Assembly: GCF_026012015.1 (NCBI RefSeq)
Contig: NZ_BRXR01000001.1
Coordinates: 1,024,001-1,088,000, forward strand
DNA length: 64,000 bases
Direction of reading: 5' to 3'
Origin: Clostridium omnivorum
GTDB lineage: Bacteria; Bacillota; Clostridia; Clostridiales; Clostridiaceae
Positions 34,663-44,511 of the stretch are shown one piece after another. The notes under the pieces were generated by a model, which saw only the letters and a list, made by a program, of their open reading frames with translations, searched no databases and was not told the origin of the DNA. A program made the position numbers and the translations under genes. Positions within the stretch are counted from its first letter, which is position 1. Every line of letters begins with the position of its first letter.

Positions 34663-35463
34663 TCATCTTCCTAACATTAAATCATTATTAATTAATCTTT
34701 TTAAATCAAGTATTAAAAATTCTTGAAACTCTTTCATTTCTCCAAGCCCTGTATGTTTTACTTGGACCTTAATTCCTTCTCTCTGCAAAATACTTTTCAG
34801 GGAGGAAGGAGATGCAGCTTCTAGATCTTTTTTTGCATGAAAACCAGCTGCAATTAGAAAAGGTATCAGCAGTACTTCTTTTACCTCATCTCTTTTTAAA
34901 CACTGCAAAACATAATTAATAGAAGGTTCACCTTCTATTGCCCCAACATAAATATTACTTAATCCACAGCTTTTGAATCCATGCCATAATTCCCAATAAC
35001 ACATATTAGCTAAACTTTTTGTTCCATGAACAACAGCTACTATATTTTTATTTACTTCCAAGGAACCTTTTATACTTTCAATAAAATCTATTGTTCTTCT
35101 TTCGTCATTGGGTATTAATATTGGACTACCTAATAGTATTCTATTGAGCTTTGACTTCCTTTTAAACTCTTCTATATGTTCCTTTAGTAAACCGTACTCA
35201 GTGCCATCTAGTAAATATAATGGTTGAATAACTACTTCCTCAAAGCCTAAATTTTCTATAACCTTTAACATTTCAATAGGTGTAATTACTGTAATATTGT
35301 GCTTACTCTTCAATCTTAAAATTATCTTTTCGGACGAAAAAGCTCTAAACACTTCATATTCTTTAAAGGTTGCTTTAGCTTTTTCCTCAATTTTACCTAT
35401 TGAAGCCTCAAAGGCTGATATATCTGAGGTTCCATTACTTACAATTAATATAGCCTTTTTCAC
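34663..35463 (-). CDS. cbiK: CbiK-type sirohydrochlorin chelatase
   Basis: 266 residues, the length of anaerobic CbiK. The two metal-binding histidines are present at about His146 (VVHGTKS) and His209 (GFHAKKD), matching the Salmonella enzyme positions 145 and 207. It inserts cobalt or iron into sirohydrochlorin. Being the last gene of a hem operon beside siroheme-dependent AsrC, iron insertion to form siroheme is a reasonable inference here, although cobalt for B12 is equally known for the family. Confidence 0.88.
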   Translation of the reverse strand: MKKAILIVSNGTSDISAFEASIGKIEEKAKATFKEYEVFRAFSSEKIILRLKSKHNITVITPIEMLKVIENLGFEEVVIQPLYLLDGTEYGLLKEHIEEFKRKSKLNRILLGSPILIPNDERRTIDFIESIKGSLEVNKNIVAVVHGTKSLANMCYWELWHGFKSCGLSNIYVGAIEGEPSINYVLQCLKRDEVKEVLLIPFLIAAGFHAKKDLEAASPSSLKSILQREGIKVQVKHTGLGEMKEFQEFLILDLKRLINNDLMLGR

Positions 35464-35505
35464 AGCATACCCCCTCTTGTTTATTCAGTAAAAATATATT
35501 AAACC

Positions 35506-36780
35506 TTAATATTCAAAGCTTCTAAATGCCTCAAGAAACTTTTCAATATCTTCATAACTGTGCTTTACAGAAAGAAACATAGCTTCATATTGGGAAGGCG
35601 GGAGATTAAAGCCACTGTTTAGCATATGAGTAAAAAACCTTTTAAAAAGCTTAGTATCACAGCTCATAACATCATCATAACAGCTGACTTTATCTCTATC
35701 AGAAAAGAACATGGTCATCATGCCGCCGCATCGGTTCACTACTAAAGGTATAGACTTTTCCTTTGCAATAGTCTCTAATCCTTGCTTAAGTTTAGTTCCC
35801 AATGCTTCAATATGTTCATAGAGCTTTGGATTATCATGAAGTTTTGTTAAAGCAGCAAGCCCAGCTGCCATAACTACAGGATTTCCCGACATTGTTCCAG
35901 CTTGATATACAGGGCCTAGTGGTGAAAGCTTTTCCATAATCTCCTTCTTCCCTCCATAAGCACCACATGGAAGTCCTCCACCCATTATCTTTGCATAGGT
36001 TATTAAATCAGGTTTAACTTTAAACAAGCTTTGAGCCCCCATATAGCTGACTCTAAATCCGCTCATCACTTCATCAAAGATTAATAGAGTTCCGTACTTA
36101 TCACATAACCTTCTTAATTCCTCCATAAATACATCTTCAGCCTTTATAACTCCCATGTTACCAGCTACAGGTTCAATAATTACAGCTGCTAATTCCTCAC
36201 CATATTCATTAAAAACTTCCCTAATATTTTCTACATTATTGTACTGACCAACCAAGGTGTTTTTTATATTTTCTTGAGGTATTCCAGCACTTCCGGGAAT
36301 ACCTTCAGTTAAAACGCCTGAGCCTGCACTAACTAAAAATCCTTCATAGTGACCATGATAACATCCTGCAAACTTTAATAATTTATCTTTTTTTGTATAT
36401 CCTCTGGCAAGCCTTACTGCACTCATGGTAGCTTCTGTGCCTGAGTTAACCATTCTTACCATTTCAAAATTGTCAAGAGTTGTGCACATATATTTTGCAA
36501 GCTTAAGTTCAAGTTCTGTTGGTGCCCCAAAAGCTATAGAAATTTCACAGGTGTCCTTTATAGCTTTAACAACGTCCTCATCGCAATGTCCTAAAATCAT
36601 TGGCCCCCATGCGCCTACAAAATCAATATACCTGTTACCTTCCTCATCATAAATATAGGCACCAATTCCCTTTTTCATTATAGGAGGTGTAATTTCTACA
36701 TCCTTATATGATCTTACTGGTGAGTTTACACCTCCAGGCATATATTTTTTTGACTCTTCGAAAATCTCAATATTTTTCAT
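35506..36780 (-). CDS. hemL: Glutamate-1-semialdehyde 2,1-aminomutase
   Basis: 424 residues, full length. PLP-dependent aminotransferase fold with Lys264 in [11 protein letters not shown], the pyridoxal lysine, and conserved [20 protein letters not shown] and [10 protein letters not shown]. It makes 5-aminolevulinate from glutamate-1-semialdehyde, second step of the C5 route after HemA. The ATG at 36780 follows GGAGGTTAAT; an ATG four codons earlier overlaps that site. Operon order is hemA, hemC, cobA-hemD, hemB, hemL, cbiK. Confidence 0.97.
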   Translation of the reverse strand: MKNIEIFEESKKYMPGGVNSPVRSYKDVEITPPIMKKGIGAYIYDEEGNRYIDFVGAWGPMILGHCDEDVVKAIKDTCEISIAFGAPTELELKLAKYMCTTLDNFEMVRMVNSGTEATMSAVRLARGYTKKDKLLKFAGCYHGHYEGFLVSAGSGVLTEGIPGSAGIPQENIKNTLVGQYNNVENIREVFNEYGEELAAVIIEPVAGNMGVIKAEDVFMEELRRLCDKYGTLLIFDEVMSGFRVSYMGAQSLFKVKPDLITYAKIMGGGLPCGAYGGKKEIMEKLSPLGPVYQAGTMSGNPVVMAAGLAALTKLHDNPKLYEHIEALGTKLKQGLETIAKEKSIPLVVNRCGGMMTMFFSDRDKVSCYDDVMSCDTKLFKRFFTHMLNSGFNLPPSQYEAMFLSVKHSYEDIEKFLEAFRSFEY

Positions 36781-36813
36781 ATTAACCTCCATTTGCTATT
36801 GTCAGCTATGGCA

Positions 36814-37785
36814 CTATTCACCTCTTAACCATCTTGAAGCTTCTAAGGCATAATAGGTTATTATTATATCTGCTCCTGCTCTTTTCATTGAAAGAAGCAT
36901 TTCTAGTGCTACAGCTCTTTCATCAATAAATCCAAGCCTTGAAGCAGCTTTAACCATTGCAAATTCTCCACTAACGCTGTATGCTGCCACTGGATAATCA
37001 TACCTATCCTTCGTCCATCTAACCACATCTAAATAGGATAAAGCAGGCTTAACCATAATAATATCAGCGCCCTCTTCTATATCGGACTGTATCTCTCTCA
37101 TAGCCTCATTAATATTTGCTGGGTCCATCTGATAGCCTTTTCTATCCCCAAATTGAGGTGCTGAATTAGCAGCCTCCCTAAATGGACCATAAAAGGCCGA
37201 ACTATATTTTGCGCTATAAGCCATAATTGATACGTCTTCATATCCATTTTCATCTAGTACTTTTCGAATATACGCAACTCTGCCATCCATCATGTCTGAA
37301 GGAGCTACCATATCAGCCCCAGCCTTTACATGTGAAAGTGCTACTTTGCCTAGCACTTCTAAAGTTTTATCATTATGAACTTCGTGACCATGTAAAATTC
37401 CACAGTGCCCGTGATTAGTATATTCACACATGCAAACATCAGTTATAACCCATAAATTTGGATATAACTCTTTTGTTTTTCTCACTGCCTTTTGTATTAC
37501 TCCATTTTCATCAAAAGCCGATGAGCCGCACTCATCTTTATGTTCAGGAAGCCCAAAAAATATTACACCATTAATTCCACATTCTACAGCTTCCTCCAAA
37601 GTTTCGTTCAGTCTGTCTACCGAAACGTGATAATTTCCCGGGATTGTTGGTATTTCCTTCTTAATGTTTTCACCCTCCACCACAAACATAGGGAAAATAA
37701 AATCCTTTGCAGAAAGGCTATTCTCTCTAACTAATTCTCTTATTGCTAGACTTTTTCTTAATCTTCTATGTCTTTTAAATTCCAT
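36814..37785 (-). CDS. hemB: Porphobilinogen synthase
   Basis: 323 residues. Active-site lysines Lys193 (YSAKYSSAFYGPFR) and Lys246 (VKPALSYLD), and the zinc cysteines Cys118, Cys120 and Cys128 in CMCEYTNHGHCG, so it is the zinc-dependent type. It condenses two 5-aminolevulinate molecules. The start overlaps the end of cobA-hemD by 11 bases, with GGAGG inside the upstream gene. Confidence 0.97.
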   Translation of the reverse strand: MEFKRHRRLRKSLAIRELVRENSLSAKDFIFPMFVVEGENIKKEIPTIPGNYHVSVDRLNETLEEAVECGINGVIFFGLPEHKDECGSSAFDENGVIQKAVRKTKELYPNLWVITDVCMCEYTNHGHCGILHGHEVHNDKTLEVLGKVALSHVKAGADMVAPSDMMDGRVAYIRKVLDENGYEDVSIMAYSAKYSSAFYGPFREAANSAPQFGDRKGYQMDPANINEAMREIQSDIEEGADIIMVKPALSYLDVVRWTKDRYDYPVAAYSVSGEFAMVKAASRLGFIDERAVALEMLLSMKRAGADIIITYYALEASRWLRGE

Positions 37786-39253
37786 TTTTATTCCTCCATA
37801 TCCGTAGTACCTCTGATATTATCCCTTCTTCACTATGTTCCTTACATTCCACTGCTGAGATACCGTTTTTCTCTAATTCTTTAAAGGTTATAGGACCTAT
37901 TGCTATACAAAGCTTTTTCTTTATCCCCTGAAGGCCAACCATTTTTATCATGTTTCTTACTATAGAAGGACTTGTAAAAGTAACTATATCTACCTCATTA
38001 AAAGCATTTATATTCTTTAACTCCCCACAAATAGGTTCATAAATCTCCACTCTATCCACTGATACTCCTAGCCTAGAAAGCACTTCTGATAAATATGGGC
38101 TTGCTTCTTTGGAGCATGGAATAATAACCTTATCATCAGCTTTTATTACATTCTTCATTATTTCATATAGATTTTCTTTAAGGAATTCCTTAGCTATAAA
38201 GGAAGGAATTATTCCCCTATCCTTTAAAGCTTCAGCCGTTGCATTACCTATTACAGCAAATGCAGCCTTTATACCTCTTACATCTACTTCTCTCGTTTTT
38301 AAATAGTTAAAAAATATATTAACTGCATTAACTGAAGTAAATATAACATAATTGTAATCATATAATTTACTTTCATAGTCTTCAAGGTTATACGCTGTAT
38401 TCTTTATCTTTATAGCATTGATTTCTGCAACTTCAGCGCCTAAAGCTTTAAAACTTGTTTTTAAGCTTACAGCTTGTTCCTTAGATCTAGTTACACAAAT
38501 ATTTAAGCCAAACAGCGGCTTTTTTTCAAACCAGTTAAGCTTGTCATTTAGTATTACTACATCACCTACTACAATTATGCAAGGTGATTTTAACACCGCT
38601 TCCTTTACCTTTTCACATATGTTTTCAAGAGTTCCAACTACCTTTCTTTGTCTAGAGGTTGTTCCCCTCATAATGACTCCGCAAGGTGTATTTATATCCT
38701 TTCCATTTAAAACTAAAGCTGTGCATATATGATCTATATTCTCCAGTCCCATAAGAAAAATTAGAGTACCTTCTGATTTTGCGGTACTTTCCCAATTTAT
38801 TTTTAAAGAAGAACCACTCATTCCAGTAATTACATGAAAACTCTGTGAAATGCCTCTGTGAGTTGCAGGTATACCAGCATAGCTCATAACTGATATAGCT
38901 GAAGTAACTCCTGGAATCACCTCAAAATCGATATCTTCCTCAATTAATGAAAGTACTTCTTCTCCACCTCTTCCAAAAACGTAAGGATCTCCTCCTTTAA
39001 TTCTCCCTACAATATGGCCACTCTTTGCCAGTTTTACTAGCATGTTATTAATTTCCTGTTGAGTTTTATAATGACAGCCAGGCTCTTTACCGCAATAATA
39101 AATTTCACAACCTTCTCTTAAATAATTTAATATATTGCCTCCTACTAATCTATCGTATAAAACAGCAGTACATTTTTCTAAAGATTTTACAGCTTTTAAA
39201 GTTAATAGTTCTTCATCCCCTGGCCCTGCACCTATTATATATACCTTACTCAT
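37775..39253 (-). CDS. cobA-hemD: Fused uroporphyrinogen-III C-methyltransferase / uroporphyrinogen-III synthase
   Basis: 492 residues in two enzymes. Residues 1-245 are the SAM methyltransferase (SUMT) with GAGPGDEELLT and GGDPYVFGRGGEE; residues about 255-492 are the HemD-like synthase with the weak conservation usual in that family. The fusion closes uroporphyrinogen III and then methylates it to precorrin-2. GGAGG precedes the ATG at 39253; a longer frame starts eight codons earlier. The fusion is common in clostridia and channels flux to siroheme or corrinoids rather than heme. Confidence 0.95.
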   Translation of the reverse strand: MSKVYIIGAGPGDEELLTLKAVKSLEKCTAVLYDRLVGGNILNYLREGCEIYYCGKEPGCHYKTQQEINNMLVKLAKSGHIVGRIKGGDPYVFGRGGEEVLSLIEEDIDFEVIPGVTSAISVMSYAGIPATHRGISQSFHVITGMSGSSLKINWESTAKSEGTLIFLMGLENIDHICTALVLNGKDINTPCGVIMRGTTSRQRKVVGTLENICEKVKEAVLKSPCIIVVGDVVILNDKLNWFEKKPLFGLNICVTRSKEQAVSLKTSFKALGAEVAEINAIKIKNTAYNLEDYESKLYDYNYVIFTSVNAVNIFFNYLKTREVDVRGIKAAFAVIGNATAEALKDRGIIPSFIAKEFLKENLYEIMKNVIKADDKVIIPCSKEASPYLSEVLSRLGVSVDRVEIYEPICGELKNINAFNEVDIVTFTSPSIVRNMIKMVGLQGIKKKLCIAIGPITFKELEKNGISAVECKEHSEEGIISEVLRIWRNKNGI

Positions 39254-39291
39254 TTTTTCCTCCAAAGCCTTAGTCATAGCTTATTAAACTT

Positions 39292-40161
39292 CTACTTCAC
39301 TAGCTTCTCTGCCAAAACTTCTCCAAGCTTAATTCTATCTTCCCTATTTCCAAAAATGTCTTTTTTAACGATTTTATCTTCCAATTGATACATACCAATA
39401 AGATATATATCCTGTCCTCGAAGTTCAGCATATGCTCCAATAGGTGAATGACATCCTCCATTAAGAGCTCTCATAAAACTGCGCTCAGCTTCTACACAGT
39501 GTCTTACCTCCATATTGTCAAGCCTTTTTAAAATCTGGCCTTCTTCATTATCCTTTAATATTTCTATACCTAAAGCACCCTGACCAACAGCAGGCACAAA
39601 GTCCTTGGGCTCAAAATAATTTGTAATAATGCTTTCCATATCCATTCTTTTAAGCCCAGCTGCTGCTAAAATTATTCCATCCAAATTTTCTTTTTCTATT
39701 TTATCAATTCTCGTTTGTACATTTCCTCTTATAGGAACTATTTCTAAATCAGGTCTTAAAAGCTTTAACTCTACACTTCTCCTTAAACTGCTCGTTCCAA
39801 CCCTAGCTTTCTTAGGTAAATCAAAAAAACTAACTCCGTTCATGGAAACAAAGGCATCTCTTGCATCTTCCCTTGCTGGCATAGCTGCAAGTTCAAAGCA
39901 GTGTTCTAGAAAAAATGGTACATCCTTCATACTATGTACAGCTCCATGAGCTTCTCTTCTCATTAGTGCAATTTCTATCTCTTTTACAAAAAGCCCCTTG
40001 CCGCCTATTTTGTCTAAAGTTACATCTAATCTCTTATCCCCTTCAGTTACTACAAAAAGTTTTTCACTTTCTAGTCCAAGCTTATCTTTTATCATATCAG
40101 TAACAATCTCAGTCTGTACCTGAGCTAGCTTACTTTTCCTAGTTGCAATAATTAAACTCAA
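39292..40161 (-). CDS. hemC: Hydroxymethylbilane synthase
   Basis: 289 residues. The dipyrromethane cofactor cysteine is Cys237 in LNGGCHSP; the catalytic Asp80 is in HSMKDVP; GTSSLRR is intact. It polymerises four porphobilinogens. It starts with TTG at 40161 after GGGGGAG. A 39-base gap follows hemA. Confidence 0.96.
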   Translation of the reverse strand: MSLIIATRKSKLAQVQTEIVTDMIKDKLGLESEKLFVVTEGDKRLDVTLDKIGGKGLFVKEIEIALMRREAHGAVHSMKDVPFFLEHCFELAAMPAREDARDAFVSMNGVSFFDLPKKARVGTSSLRRSVELKLLRPDLEIVPIRGNVQTRIDKIEKENLDGIILAAAGLKRMDMESIITNYFEPKDFVPAVGQGALGIEILKDNEEGQILKRLDNMEVRHCVEAERSFMRALNGGCHSPIGAYAELRGQDIYLIGMYQLEDKIVKKDIFGNREDRIKLGEVLAEKLVK

Positions 40162-40200
40162 AAAATCTCCCCCTAAACAATTAATCTCTCTTTATAAGCT

Positions 40201-41403
40201 TCACGTCATAAGCTTGAAAATCTTCTCTACTATTTTCAGGCATTGTTCCTCGCTCCCTTCAAGCTTAGCCTCTTTTAAAACCTCTATAGCTCTATTTACA
40301 TAAAAGTCTGAAGTACTTTTAATTAATACTTCAGCCAACTCCCTATGATCCTTGGTTTCACTTTTATTTATAAATGTATCTATCCTGTCTTTACTAACTT
40401 TTTCACTAACTCTTTTCATTTCCTTTATATAGGGCAATATATCTCTAAGCTTACTCCATTCTTCATATTCAGCTAAATGTTTCTTTATAATTTCTCTACA
40501 GCCTTCCATCCTCTCTTTTCTTAGCTTTTTATTTTCATCATCAATTTTACTTATAGTATCAATATCTAAAAGTTGTACCTTTGAATATTCTTCTACAGCA
40601 GCCTCTACATCTCTAGGCACTGCCAAATCAAAAATCAAAAGCTTTTTATCCTCACATATATCTTCCTTTTTTATAATATAATGAGGAGCAGATGTACAGG
40701 AAATGATACAGTCAACTTTGTGTATAAATCTATTTTTGTCCTTAAAATCCATAATTTTCACCCTGTTATCTACTAAATCAGTTATCTTTTTAGTATTCCT
40801 TACTACCACATAAACCTTTGAAACTCCATGAGATAAAAGATATTTAACTGCAAGATACCCTATATCACCATACCCAATAACCATAAAACTTTTGCATTGC
40901 CTTTTCATAGCATAGTTTACAACTATAGATGCTGAGGAAACTGGTATATCATATATTTTAGCCTTTGTTCTAAACTCCTTGCCGCAGGTTATTGCATTTT
41001 GAAAAAGTCTTTGCAGTGCTCCGGAAACAGCACCTTCTTCTAATGAGTAATTATATGCTTCTTTAACCTGACCTAGTATTTGTTCTTCACCTAAAATACT
41101 TGAGTGAAAGCCACAAACTACCTCCATAAGATGTCTAGCTGCATCACTTTCATTTAAATGAAATATATATTTTATTAAAGCCTCATCCCATTTTAGTACA
41201 CTAAATATTCTATTAATGCTGTTAGTGCTGTCCTCTTGAGAATTAAAATATATTTCAGTTCTGTTACAGGTACTTATAATTACTGCCTCCTGGCAAAATT
41301 CCAGCATTCCTTTTATAGCTTCTCCACGCTGGCTTTTAGCTACAGTCAGCTGACCTCTTATAGACAAGTCCAGCCCCTTTTTTAATCCTATCATCTGAAT
41401 CAT
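40201..41403 (-). CDS. hemA: Glutamyl-tRNA reductase
   Basis: 400 residues. Catalytic Cys46 in ISTCNRTE, NADPH-binding region VIGYGDIGYLAVKYL and a C-terminal dimerisation helix. It reduces Glu-tRNA to glutamate-1-semialdehyde and opens the C5 pathway. GGAGTGAT stands before the ATG at 41403, which gives the family N-terminus MIQMIGLKK; a longer frame starts nine codons earlier. It is the first gene of the hem operon. Unlike some clostridial relatives it carries no extra precorrin-2 dehydrogenase domain. Confidence 0.96.
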   Translation of the reverse strand: MIQMIGLKKGLDLSIRGQLTVAKSQRGEAIKGMLEFCQEAVIISTCNRTEIYFNSQEDSTNSINRIFSVLKWDEALIKYIFHLNESDAARHLMEVVCGFHSSILGEEQILGQVKEAYNYSLEEGAVSGALQRLFQNAITCGKEFRTKAKIYDIPVSSASIVVNYAMKRQCKSFMVIGYGDIGYLAVKYLLSHGVSKVYVVVRNTKKITDLVDNRVKIMDFKDKNRFIHKVDCIISCTSAPHYIIKKEDICEDKKLLIFDLAVPRDVEAAVEEYSKVQLLDIDTISKIDDENKKLRKERMEGCREIIKKHLAEYEEWSKLRDILPYIKEMKRVSEKVSKDRIDTFINKSETKDHRELAEVLIKSTSDFYVNRAIEVLKEAKLEGSEEQCLKIVEKIFKLMT

Positions 41404-41517
41404 ACTATCACTCCATAAATGCTCTTTCAAAAATTATTTATTTTCATGATTACTGCAAATCAATTTAAATATTTTTTGAAAATACATTGCTTATTATATA
41501 TCTTAATATAGGAATAT

Positions 41518-41542
41518 GCCTTTGCCTAATAAAGGCAAAGGC
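41518..41542. terminator. GC-rich hairpin between the asr and hem operons
   Basis: Perfect 9-bp arms GCCTTTGCC and GGCAAAGGC with a 7-base loop. The 3-prime tail on the minus strand is not T-rich, so termination efficiency is uncertain; it might instead mark an mRNA processing end. Confidence 0.5.
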
Positions 41543-41580
41543 TAATATTAACAAATAGATATATTCATATTATCATAAGC

Positions 41581-42543
41581 TTAATAGCGTACCCCACTCC
41601 AGTAAATATTATCCTTTAGAACTGCTTTAGGACCTAATTTCACGTCTTTAAGCGCCCATTTTTTATATTCTTGAAAACCTGTTCTATCAATAATATAACC
41701 TATATGCTCTTTTCCTCCTGGAGCTTCTTTATCTATATATTCTGCTACAAAGTCATAAGTATTTAATATTATTTTCAATATACTTGCTTCATCTACCCAA
41801 ACTATAAAATCTTCGGCAAGTCTAGGGTTTTTCTTTCCTGATCTTCCCATGATAGCAAGTCTATAATACTTTTCTTCGCTTCTTGACCATGCTCCAGTCG
41901 GGCATTTTCCGACACACTCGCCACAACCAATACACTTATCATGATCTCTTACAACCTTAAAGTTTTCAAATCTTAAGGCACCTGTAGCTCTACTCTTACA
42001 ATTATTCACACAGGCTTGACATCCTATACATCTATAAGCATCATATTGAGGCTCAGTCATACCTATAATTCCAAAGTCGTGCATTCTCACCTTTAAGCAA
42101 TCATTAGGGCAGCCTGTCAAGGCAACTTTAAAATGCAAGTCATTAGGAAAGATAGCTTCTTCAATTTTCTTTGCAAAGGCAGAAGTATCATAGTTTGCAA
42201 AGGGACATACTCTATTTCCTATACATGCGGCTATGTTTCTTGTTCCTGCTGCTGTATACCCCTCTCCTGGGACTTCCTGGTTAATTCCGAGCCCTTCAAT
42301 TATTGGTTGAAGAAGCTTATTTACCTCTGGAATATCCTTCATATCTATTCCAGGAACCTCGAAGCCTTGTCTTGTTGTTATATGAATAGTGCCATCTCCA
42401 TATTTATCTGCTATCTCTTGTATTAAAGAAAGAAACTTAGCATCCATATGCCCGCCAGGCACTCTAATTCTTGAAGCTGTTATGCCTCTTTTTTTAGTAA
42501 CTCTAAAAGCATTCTTTTTAAGATATTTCGTATTTATATCCAT
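41581..42543 (-). CDS. asrC: Anaerobic sulfite reductase subunit C (siroheme subunit)
   Basis: 320 residues. Siroheme/[4Fe-4S] ligands are Cys107, Cys113 (CIGNRVC) and Cys145, Cys149 (GCPNDC). A two-cluster ferredoxin insert follows (CIGCQACVNNC and CIGCGECVGKCP). It reduces sulfite to sulfide in the cytoplasm using electrons passed by AsrA and AsrB. Third gene of asrABC; it needs siroheme, which the neighbouring hem operon can supply. Confidence 0.97.
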   Translation of the reverse strand: MDINTKYLKKNAFRVTKKRGITASRIRVPGGHMDAKFLSLIQEIADKYGDGTIHITTRQGFEVPGIDMKDIPEVNKLLQPIIEGLGINQEVPGEGYTAAGTRNIAACIGNRVCPFANYDTSAFAKKIEEAIFPNDLHFKVALTGCPNDCLKVRMHDFGIIGMTEPQYDAYRCIGCQACVNNCKSRATGALRFENFKVVRDHDKCIGCGECVGKCPTGAWSRSEEKYYRLAIMGRSGKKNPRLAEDFIVWVDEASILKIILNTYDFVAEYIDKEAPGGKEHIGYIIDRTGFQEYKKWALKDVKLGPKAVLKDNIYWSGVRY

Positions 42544-42561
42544 AACTGCTTCTCCTCCCTT

Positions 42562-43353
42562 CTAATCTATTAATGTTTTTCCCTTTACATAATTAAATAC
42601 AGGTCCGTCTAAACATATATATGTGTCATCAATCTTACAGTGTCCGCACTTACCAACTCCACAGCACATCTTTCTTTCCTGGGAAATCCATATATTTTCT
42701 TCCTTTACTCCTCTTTTTAAGAACTCCTGCACTGTAAACTTCATCATCATTGGCGGGCCCACCACAATAACCTGCACATTATTTATATCTTCAAAAGGTA
42801 ATTCAGGTATAAATTTTGTTACAAGGCCTACTTCCCCTTCATAGCCTTCTGGTGCTTTATCAACAGTAACTATTAACTTCATATTATCTTTCCAGCTCTT
42901 CATGTCATCCTTAAAAAGCATATCCTCTGGAGATTTAAATCCAGAAATTAAAGTAAACTCCTTAGCATCCTTTGGATTTTTAGAAAAGTAATCTACAATT
43001 CCTTTAACCGGTGAAAGTCCAGTACCACCAGCAACTACCACAACTTCTTTATCCTTATAGTTTTCTATATCAAAGCCATTTCCGTAAGGTCCTCTCATAA
43101 AAAACTTCTGTCCTACATAATAGTTAAAAAGCTCATTTGTAACAACACCAACTTTTCTGATAGTTAGTTCAACATAGCCTTCTCCTATTCCACTTACTGA
43201 AATTGGAGCCTCACCATACTTTGGTATAGATACCTCAAAAAACTGTCCAGGCTTCACAGCCCCATCAAAAGCCATTCTAAAAGTATATTCTATTTCTGTA
43301 TGCTTTTTTACATCCAATATCTTTGACTGAAACGGCATATATATGTTGTTCAT
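42562..43353 (-). CDS. asrB: Anaerobic sulfite reductase subunit B
   Basis: 263 residues: FAD domain (about 1-100), NAD(P)-binding domain (VVVAGGTGLSPVKG) and a C-terminal [2Fe-2S] motif (CCGVGKCGHC then C). It takes electrons from NADH/NADPH for sulfite reduction. The ATG overlaps the asrA stop region by one base (TAATG type), so the two are coupled. Confidence 0.96.
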   Translation of the reverse strand: MNNIYMPFQSKILDVKKHTEIEYTFRMAFDGAVKPGQFFEVSIPKYGEAPISVSGIGEGYVELTIRKVGVVTNELFNYYVGQKFFMRGPYGNGFDIENYKDKEVVVVAGGTGLSPVKGIVDYFSKNPKDAKEFTLISGFKSPEDMLFKDDMKSWKDNMKLIVTVDKAPEGYEGEVGLVTKFIPELPFEDINNVQVIVVGPPMMMKFTVQEFLKRGVKEENIWISQERKMCCGVGKCGHCKIDDTYICLDGPVFNYVKGKTLID

Positions 43354-44360
43354 TATTTCACCTCTTCCATACCCTTTTCTAATTTATTAACACAGTTAGA
43401 AAAGGAGATATACTCTGGGCAAATATCATCACATCTTCCACATCCAACACACATATGATATCCCCATCTTTTCTTATAATCATATACTTTATGCAGCACC
43501 TTAAATCTCATCCTTTGACCTTTTTCCAGTCTAAAACTGTGACCCCCAGCCATATTTGTAAAACCATCCACATGACAAGAAGCCCAAACCCTTCGTCTTT
43601 CCCCTGTCTTTTCATTGTCCTTATAAAAAATGTCCTGCATAGTAAAGCAGGTGCAGGTTGGACATACAAAATTACATCTTCCACAGGCTATACATCTAGC
43701 TGAATATTCCTTCCACATTGTAGAATTCATAACTTCTAAATCAAGATTTTCTGGTATATTAACCTTTGTTTCATTTTCTAAAACAAAGTCTGGAGTCACT
43801 TCAGCTTCTTCTCTTGATAGATCTTCAAGATACTTCTCTAAAATCTCATCCTTAACATCAAAATACACTATTTCATCATCAACTTTAATATAGGCATCAT
43901 AAGCTTCGGTTTTATTTGTTCCCATACTTACACAAAAGCAGCTGTCAAAACTTTTTTCACAACCTATCAAAATGAACTTGGCTTTTTCTCTAAGCACCTT
44001 ATAATATGGGTCTTCAAAACCATTTCTTAAATAAATATCATCAAGTCTTATCAATGAGTGAATATCGCAGCTTCTTAAAAATATTATTGCACCCTTTTCT
44101 TCTGATTTTGCTTCTATCCATTGATCTTCTGTAAAATAAAATAATGTTTGAGTTATTGGAAGAAGTACTTCCTTATAGGAAAAGGCCGATTTAACTTCAA
44201 ACTCAATTTCGCTAACTTCATTAATTTCTGCATATCTAACCACGTCTGTGTCTGAAAAAGTGCCCTTACCTTTCAGCACCTTAGGTGCATAAACTTTATA
44301 ATCCTTTGATACAGCTGATAAAAATTTGTTGTAATCTTCTACTGTTAATTTAAATCCCAT
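43353..44360 (-). CDS. asrA: Anaerobic sulfite reductase subunit A
   Basis: 335 residues with two [4Fe-4S] sites, CIACGRCNFVCPTCTC and CVGCGRCDDICPEY, near the C-terminal half. It relays electrons between AsrB and AsrC. First gene of the asr operon. A Crp/Fnr-type gene lies directly upstream in the same direction, separated by a terminator. Confidence 0.96.
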   Translation of the reverse strand: MGFKLTVEDYNKFLSAVSKDYKVYAPKVLKGKGTFSDTDVVRYAEINEVSEIEFEVKSAFSYKEVLLPITQTLFYFTEDQWIEAKSEEKGAIIFLRSCDIHSLIRLDDIYLRNGFEDPYYKVLREKAKFILIGCEKSFDSCFCVSMGTNKTEAYDAYIKVDDEIVYFDVKDEILEKYLEDLSREEAEVTPDFVLENETKVNIPENLDLEVMNSTMWKEYSARCIACGRCNFVCPTCTCFTMQDIFYKDNEKTGERRRVWASCHVDGFTNMAGGHSFRLEKGQRMRFKVLHKVYDYKKRWGYHMCVGCGRCDDICPEYISFSNCVNKLEKGMEEVK

Positions 44361-44475
44361 AAATACACCTCATATATTATTCTTTCATTGTGCTGCCATG
44401 GAGACTTTGTTAATTTCTTCACTAAAAATTGCAGCTGCCTCCCTTAATATCATAAGTATAATTTAAAAATAATTA

Positions 44476-44503
44476 AAAAACCGTGATATTTATCACGGTT
44501 TTT
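44476..44503 (-). terminator. Terminator between the Crp/Fnr gene and asrA
   Basis: Perfect 13-bp arms AAAAACCGTGATA and complement with a 2-base loop and T-rich tails, nine bases after the regulator stop. Confidence 0.8.
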
Positions 44504-44511
44504 AATTATTT

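Noticed and set aside
41518-41542. Hairpin as an efficient intrinsic terminator of asrABC
   Set aside because: No T-run follows in the direction of asr transcription, so it is listed only with low confidence.
42133-43893. Several open frames on the plus strand opposite asrABC
   Set aside because: They have no ribosome sites or recognisable protein features and lie antisense to clear genes.
44476-44503. CCGTGATATTTATCACGG as a Crp/Fnr operator for asrA
   Set aside because: It lies nine bases after a stop codon, has A/T-run flanks and no spacer gap of the usual Fnr form; a terminator explains it better.
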